DNA from: Thermodesulforhabdus norvegica
GTDB lineage: Bacteria; Desulfobacterota; Syntrophobacteria; Syntrophobacterales; Thermodesulforhabdaceae
Assembly: GCF_900114975.1 (NCBI RefSeq)
Contig: NZ_FOUU01000015.1
Span: forward strand, 1 to 39,346
Direction of reading: 5' to 3'
DNA length: 39,346 nucleotides
Part shown: positions 35,461-39,346 of the stretch, piece after piece
Position numbering within the stretch: position 1 is the first letter of the stretch
Layout: each line of letters opens with the position of its first letter
Program-made: the position numbers and the translations under genes
The notes under the pieces: generated by a model
The model's input: the letters and a program-made list of their open reading frames with translations, nothing else
What the model was told of the DNA's origin: nothing
The model's database searches: none

Positions 35461-37878
35461 ATGTTCGCCCGAGTTCAACTGCTTACAGGCCTTGATAAGA
35501 GCCTTACCTATGAAGTTCCCGAGAATCTGGCGGAAGAGGCGCTTCCGGGAAGAAGGGTCATAGTGCCCGTAATTAAAAGCCAACAGCTGGGAATAATTGT
35601 TAACAAATTCAATGCCCTACCGGAAAACGAACAAATCGGTCGAATCAGAAGGATGGTGGCCTGTCTGGATGACGGCCCCGTCGTTCCTGAGGACCTGTTG
35701 AAGTTGTGTATTTGGGCTTCAGAATATTATGTTTACCCACTGGGACTGATCCTCAGGGCTATATTGCCCGAAAGACTCAGAATGAAACCCAGGCTCTACT
35801 ATCGGTTGGAGATACCGGAGGCTCTACCGGAGGAGGTAAGGAGTATTTTCTTCAGGAGGGGGAGGGAGGGAGTTGCGTCCCGTGAAGCACTGGCACGAGC
35901 CGGCATTAAAAGCTGGACCATCCGCCGATGGGAAAACCGTGGAGTCCTTTCCCGGATCTTCCTTCTTCCCTCGACTTCTTCGCCGAAAAGGTTGCGGAGG
36001 GTCGTAAGGATTTTGTGCAGCCCCGATCAGGTTGATGACCGAAAATTTCACGAAATTATGCTCCCTCTTTTTAGCTCCTTCCCGGGATCGGTGGATTACT
36101 CAACGGTGCGGGAAAAGCTGGGTAATAATTACCGCTACTGGATAAGAAAATGGGTCAAAAAGGGCTGGATAAAGGAAACCGAGGAAGAGGATACTTCTGT
36201 TTTAGAATCGATTTATGCGCAGGATGTTCCGGTTGAGGGGCCTTTTGAGCTCACGAATCATCAAAAGACCGTCATGGAGCAGGTTCTCGATGCGGCCGAA
36301 AAAGGCGGATTCAGTTCTTTTCTTCTTTATGGTGTTACGGGCAGTGGAAAGACCGAAGTTTATCTCAGGCTCTGTGAGCGTGTTCTCGCCCGAGACCGCG
36401 GAGTGCTTGTCCTTGTTCCCGAAATAGCTCTGATTACTCAGATGGAGGCCCTTTTCAAAAGCCGGTTTGGGAATAGTGTGGCCCTGTGGCACAGCGGTCT
36501 TGAGCCCGATGTGAAGCTGGATCAGTGGCGTGCGGCCAGGGACGGTCTGAAAAGGATTGTCCTTGGGGTTCGATCGGCCGTTTTTACCCCCGTACGTAAT
36601 TGTGGGCTGATCATCGTGGACGAAGAACATGACTCATCCTACAAGCAGGACGACCGCTTCAGGTATAACGCCCGTGATGTCGCCATAATGAGAGCGGACA
36701 TTTTGGGGATTCCGATACTTCTCGGGTCGGCTACGCCTTCTGTTCAGTCTTATTTTGACGCCAAAACGGGGAAATACCGGTTGCTGGTCCTTCCCGAACG
36801 GATAAGAAGCGGCGAAGGCGGTCAAGACGATACCATGCCCGTGATTGAAGTCGTCGACATGCGCAGGGAAAAAGGTGGGAAAATCCTGTCCGGCAGACTA
36901 CGAGAATTGATGATAGCAAACTACCAAAAGGGAATGCAGACACTGCTTTTCCTGAACAGAAGGGGATTTGCCGCGTGTGCTCTCTGCGGCCGCTGTGGCC
37001 ATATGGTGGAGTGTGATCTTTGCAGTGTTGCAATGACCTATCACGCCGGCGAAAATGTGCTCAAATGCCACTACTGTGGGGCAATAAAAGAGGTTCCTAC
37101 GGTATGTCCGAAGTGTGAAAAAAGTGTGCTCGTCTTTCTGGGTATAGGGACCGAAAGGGTGGAAGCAGAAGTCCGAAAGCTTCTGCCCGGCGCCCGTATC
37201 GAGCGCATAGACAGGGATACCGTAGAAAATATGGAAATTCTTGTGAAAAAACTTAATGCAGTGCGCAGGGGAGAGGCTCAGGTCATTGTGGGAACTCAGA
37301 TGCTGTCCAAGGGGCATGATTTCCCGGGGATAAGTCTGACCGGGGTAATTCATGCCGACCTGGGCTTCGGGCTTCCCGATTTCAGGGCCGGTGAGATTAC
37401 TGCCCAGCAACTGTTTCAGGTAAGTGGGCGCCCGGGAAGAAGGAAAACCAGAGGCCATGTGATTATCCAGACCTATAATCCCGAGCATTATATTTTCAAA
37501 GCCCTGAGTTCTCACGCCTATCAATCCTTCTGTGACCTGGAGCTGAAATCGAGAAAGATTCTTTCCTATCCGCCTTTTGTGAAAATGGCGAGGGTGATCT
37601 GCACATCCAGAGATCGAGATGAAGTTTACCGGGCAGTGCACGAACTGGGATCTTTTATGAGGCGAATTGCTAAAGAAGGTGTGCAGATTCTGGGGCCTGC
37701 CCCTGCGCCTTATTTTAGACTGAGAGGCTTGTATCGGTGGCACATTCTTGTGAAAAGTAAAACCGGCAGAGAGATGAGCGAGTTACTTCGGGTGATTGCC
37801 GGTTACGATGCACTGAATTTATGGAGGCGTCGAGGGGTTGCTTTTGCAATCGATAGAGACCCGATGCTTTGTTTGTGA
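35461..37878 (+). CDS. priA: Primosomal protein N' (replication restart helicase PriA)
   Basis: This 805-residue DNA helicase loads the replisome at collapsed forks. An N-terminal DNA-binding part is followed by Walker A YGVTGSGKTEVYLR, motif II IVDEEHDSSYKQ and SATPSVQSYF. The zinc region has four Cys pairs (CALCGRCG, CDLC, CHYC, CPKC), followed by GTQMLSKGHDFPG and QVSGRPGRRKTRG. In most PriA proteins the last reads AGRAGR; the S here is a small variation. The ATG at 35461 is 3 bp after the HD-GYP stop with a weak AGTAGGA site. It ends 15 bp before the -35 of the tRNA cluster promoter. Confidence 0.96.
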   Translation: MFARVQLLTGLDKSLTYEVPENLAEEALPGRRVIVPVIKSQQLGIIVNKFNALPENEQIGRIRRMVACLDDGPVVPEDLLKLCIWASEYYVYPLGLILRAILPERLRMKPRLYYRLEIPEALPEEVRSIFFRRGREGVASREALARAGIKSWTIRRWENRGVLSRIFLLPSTSSPKRLRRVVRILCSPDQVDDRKFHEIMLPLFSSFPGSVDYSTVREKLGNNYRYWIRKWVKKGWIKETEEEDTSVLESIYAQDVPVEGPFELTNHQKTVMEQVLDAAEKGGFSSFLLYGVTGSGKTEVYLRLCERVLARDRGVLVLVPEIALITQMEALFKSRFGNSVALWHSGLEPDVKLDQWRAARDGLKRIVLGVRSAVFTPVRNCGLIIVDEEHDSSYKQDDRFRYNARDVAIMRADILGIPILLGSATPSVQSYFDAKTGKYRLLVLPERIRSGEGGQDDTMPVIEVVDMRREKGGKILSGRLRELMIANYQKGMQTLLFLNRRGFAACALCGRCGHMVECDLCSVAMTYHAGENVLKCHYCGAIKEVPTVCPKCEKSVLVFLGIGTERVEAEVRKLLPGARIERIDRDTVENMEILVKKLNAVRRGEAQVIVGTQMLSKGHDFPGISLTGVIHADLGFGLPDFRAGEITAQQLFQVSGRPGRRKTRGHVIIQTYNPEHYIFKALSSHAYQSFCDLELKSRKILSYPPFVKMARVICTSRDRDEVYRAVHELGSFMRRIAKEGVQILGPAPAPYFRLRGLYRWHILVKSKTGREMSELLRVIAGYDALNLWRRRGVAFAIDRDPMLCL

Positions 37879-37892
37879 GCCCCAATGCCGTC

Positions 37893-37922
37893 TTGACGAT
37901 GCTGGAGTTATCGTTATATAAG
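37893..37922 (+). promoter_or_regulatory. Sigma-70-type promoter before tRNA-Thr(UGU)
   Basis: TTGACG (37893-37898) is followed after 16 bp by TATATA (37915-37920), or after 18 bp by TATAAG. The first tRNA begins about 17-19 bp after the -10 box, so the leader is short. Placement after priA and before the tRNA group supports it. Confidence 0.6.
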
Positions 37923-37938
37923 AAATGACAGCTATGGA

Positions 37939-38014
37939 GCTGGCGTAGCTCAATCGGTAGAGCAGCTGATTTGTAATCAGCAGGTTGCGGGTTCGAGTCC
38001 CATCGCCAGCTCCA
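37939..38014 (+). tRNA. tRNA-Thr (anticodon UGU)
   Basis: A full cloverleaf is present: acceptor GCTGGCG/CGCCAGC, D arm GCTC/GAGC, anticodon stem GCTGA/TCAGC with loop TTTGTAA, T loop TTCGAGT, discriminator T and an encoded CCA. The anticodon UGU reads ACA and, by wobble, ACG. The T stem has one C-A mismatch (second pair). The GGA just before the tRNA can pair with the TCC at the 3' end. Confidence 0.95.
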
Positions 38015-38026
38015 GAATAAAAAATC

Positions 38027-38055
38027 TTGCAAAGCACCACAAAAGCTGATATAGT
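38027..38055 (+). promoter_or_regulatory. Sigma-70 promoter before tRNA-Tyr
   Basis: TTGCAA (38027-38032), a 17-bp spacer and TATAGT (38050-38055) form a good promoter ending 14 bp before the mature tRNA-Tyr. It would give separate transcription of tRNA-Tyr, tRNA-Thr(GGU) and tuf from the first tRNA. A palindrome overlaps it. Confidence 0.6.
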
Positions 38056-38060
38056 GGTGC
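38034..38060. promoter_or_regulatory. Perfect inverted repeat GCACCAC-N13-GTGGTGC over the tRNA-Tyr promoter
   Basis: The 7-bp arms are exact inverted copies. The left arm lies in the spacer after the -35; the right arm begins inside the -10 box and reaches the start site. It could be an operator, or a hairpin ending the tRNA-Thr transcript, although no T-tract follows. Confidence 0.45.
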
Positions 38061-38069
38061 GGCTTGGGT

Positions 38070-38155
38070 GGAGAGGTTCCCGAGCGGCCAAAGGGAGCAG
38101 ACTGTAAATCTGCCGGCATACGCCTTCGGAGGTTCGAATCCTCCCCTCTCCACCA
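38070..38155 (+). tRNA. tRNA-Tyr (anticodon GUA)
   Basis: An 86-nt class II tRNA with acceptor GGAGAGG/CCTCTCC, anticodon loop CTGTAAA, long variable arm (CGGCATACGCCTTCGG region), T loop TTCGAAT, discriminator A and encoded CCA. The GGT just before it can pair with the ACC at the 3' end. Its place before tRNA-Thr and tuf matches the tRNA-tufB layout of many bacteria. Confidence 0.97.
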
Positions 38156-38161
38156 GATAAA

Positions 38162-38212
38162 CATGTAGGAGACGGTGGCGACCGGGATGGGCCATTGTCG
38201 ATGAACTACATG
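38162..38212 (+). ncRNA. Strong two-part stem-loop in the tRNA-Tyr/tRNA-Thr spacer
   Basis: The outer stem CATGTAG/CTACATG (7 bp) encloses an inner stem GACGGTGGC/GCCATTGTC (9 bp with two G-U pairs), separated by a 2/6-nt internal loop and closed by an 11-nt loop. It lies where many bacteria encode tRNA-Gly in this cluster, but it has no anticodon arm, T loop or CCA and is not a tRNA. It may be a processing signal or a small stable RNA released when the tRNAs are cut out. Confidence 0.45.
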
Positions 38213-38248
38213 GGTGGAAGTTAAAAGTGAGAAGATAAGAGTACGGAA

Positions 38249-38325
38249 GCCCACGTAGCTCAGGAGGTAGAGCACTTCCTTGGTAAGGAAGAGGTTCACC
38301 GGTTCGAGCCCGGTCGTGGGCTCCA
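38249..38325 (+). tRNA. tRNA-Thr (anticodon GGU)
   Basis: A complete cloverleaf is present: acceptor GCCCACG/CGTGGGC, D arm GCTC/GAGC, anticodon stem CTTCC/GGAAG with loop TTGGTAA, T arm ACCGG/CCGGT with loop TTCGAGC, discriminator T and encoded CCA. It reads ACC and ACU. It is the tRNA directly before tuf, the arrangement seen in E. coli thrT-tufB. Confidence 0.97.
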
Positions 38326-38409
38326 TTTTTTTTGTCCAAACGACGGTGGGCAAAGAAGTCAGGGTAGCCGGGGCGGCGAGTTTTACTCAGGCGTTAGGAG
38401 GAGACGGCG

Positions 38410-39346
38410 ATGGGAAAGAAGAAGTTTGAGAGGAAGAAGCCTCATGTGAATGTGGGAACGATAGGACATATAGATCATGGTAAGACGACGTTGACGGCGG
38501 CGATAACGAAGCAGTTGGCGAAGAAGGGTTTTGCGGAGTATGTGCCTTTTGATCAGATAGACAAGGCGCCTGAGGAGCGGGCGAGGGGGATAACGATAGC
38601 GACGGCGCATGTGGAGTATGAGACGGAGAAGCGGCATTATGCTCATGTGGATTGTCCTGGTCATGCGGATTATATCAAGAACATGATAACGGGTGCGGCA
38701 CAGATGGATGGAGCGATATTGGTGGTGGCTGCGGATGATGGACCGATGCCTCAGACGCGGGAGCACATATTGTTGGCGAGGCAGGTTGGGGTGCCTTATA
38801 TAGTGGTGTTTTTGAACAAGGTGGATATGGTGGATGATCCTGAGTTGATAGAGTTGGTGGAGTTGGAGGTTCGGGAGTTGTTGAGCACCTATGGTTTTCC
38901 TGGTGATGAGGTTCCAGTGGTGAAGGGTTCTGCGTTGAAGGCGTTGGAGGCGGATGATCCTGATAGTGAGGATGCGCGTTGTATATTTGAGTTGATGGAT
39001 GCGATAGACAATTACATACCGGAGCCTGTGCGTGATGTGGACAAGCCTTTTTTGATGCCGATAGAGGATGTGTTTTCGATAAGCGGTCGAGGGACGGTGG
39101 TTACTGGTAGAGTGGAGCGAGGTGTGATCAGGGTTGGAGATGAGGTGGAGATAGTAGGTTTTGGACCGACGATAAAGACGGTTTGTACTGGTGTGGAGAT
39201 GTTTCGTAAGGTTTTGGATGAGGGGCGAGCTGGTGATAACATAGGTATATTGCTTCGTGGTGTGAAGAGGGATGAGGTTGAGCGTGGTCAGGTGGTGGCG
39301 AAGCCTGGTAGTATAACGCCTCATACGAAGTTTAGGGCTGAGGTGT
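38410..39346 (+). CDS. tuf: Translation elongation factor Tu (cut by window edge)
   Basis: The first 312 residues of EF-Tu are visible; about 85 more are expected beyond the window. The GTPase motifs are GHIDHGKT (19-26), [14 protein letters not shown] and NKVD, followed by the start of domain 2 ([13 protein letters not shown]). It brings aminoacyl-tRNA to the ribosome. The ATG at 38410 has an AGGAGGAG site. It follows tRNA-Thr(GGU) by 84 bp and is probably cotranscribed with it. Codon choice is very unlike the neighbours: of 23 Ile codons, 21 are ATA, and of 18 Leu codons, 17 are TTG; Lys, Glu and Gln always end in G. This leaves a long meaningless open frame on the other strand. Confidence 0.98.
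   Translation, partial: MGKKKFERKKPHVNVGTIGHIDHGKTTLTAAITKQLAKKGFAEYVPFDQIDKAPEERARGITIATAHVEYETEKRHYAHVDCPGHADYIKNMITGAAQMDGAILVVAADDGPMPQTREHILLARQVGVPYIVVFLNKVDMVDDPELIELVELEVRELLSTYGFPGDEVPVVKGSALKALEADDPDSEDARCIFELMDAIDNYIPEPVRDVDKPFLMPIEDVFSISGRGTVVTGRVERGVIRVGDEVEIVGFGPTIKTVCTGVEMFRKVLDEGRAGDNIGILLRGVKRDEVERGQVVAKPGSITPHTKFRAEV

Noticed and set aside
38156-38248. A possible tRNA-Gly between tRNA-Tyr and tRNA-Thr
   Set aside because: No T loop, anticodon arm or CCA could be found; the sequence folds into a different stem-loop.
37715-38353. Minus-strand frame of 212 codons across the three tRNA genes
   Set aside because: Its sequence (such as TTGLEPVNLF and WDSNPQPADY) is the well-known spurious translation of antisense tRNA genes found in databases.
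38383-39324. Long open frame (313 codons) on the minus strand opposite tuf
   Set aside because: It is a by-product of the tuf codon bias (ATA, TTG and G-ending codons give few antisense stops); the translation is repetitive His/Arg/Leu/Tyr-rich sequence and the plus strand is clearly EF-Tu.

Overview
The window looks like a chromosomal segment of an anaerobic, probably sulfate-reducing or syntrophic member of the Desulfobacterota. This is inferred from a tungsten-type aldehyde:ferredoxin oxidoreductase, two Fe-dependent alcohol dehydrogenases, a TRAP-linked acyl-CoA oxidation operon, a sigma-54 regulator and the style of the EF-Tu sequence. No species is claimed. No mobile element or CRISPR array was found.

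Left part (1-5537, all minus strand): Fe-ADH 2, a PAS histidine kinase and an NtrC-type response regulator are tightly packed, followed by Fe-ADH 1 and the start of an aldehyde ferredoxin oxidoreductase cut by the window edge. The gap before Fe-ADH 1 holds a near-consensus sigma-54 site and two copies of TGTG-N11-CACA at activator distance. This suggests an alcohol-to-aldehyde-to-acid module run by its own two-component system. It is followed by an 815-bp stretch with no recognisable gene.

Middle part (6353-18009, all minus strand): one long operon-like run reads enoyl-CoA hydratase, acyl-CoA dehydrogenase, 3-hydroxyacyl-CoA dehydrogenase, thiolase, a possibly frameshifted small gene, acyl-CoA ligase, TRAP transporter (DctP, DctQ, DctM), a second acyl-CoA ligase and a second thiolase. 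It can import an organic acid, activate it and beta-oxidise it. A perfect inverted repeat overlaps the -35 box of its likely promoter.

Right part: recC-recB-recD (plus) converges on comF. comF lies in a minus-strand group with a glucosyl-3-phosphoglycerate synthase, a HAD hydrolase and a glycosyltransferase; a second glycosyltransferase is divergent. Together these suggest synthesis of a glucosylglycerate-type compatible solute. The glycosyltransferase at 30371-31957 has an in-frame UAA followed by 42 more coding-like codons. The divergent glycosyltransferase leads into pyrF, an HD-GYP protein and priA.

The right end is a tRNA-Thr(UGU), tRNA-Tyr(GUA), tRNA-Thr(GGU), tuf cluster. It has two clear sigma-70-type promoters, a palindrome over the second, a strong stem-loop between tRNA-Tyr and tRNA-Thr, and a tuf gene with very unusual codon choice (nearly all Ile ATA, nearly all Leu TTG).
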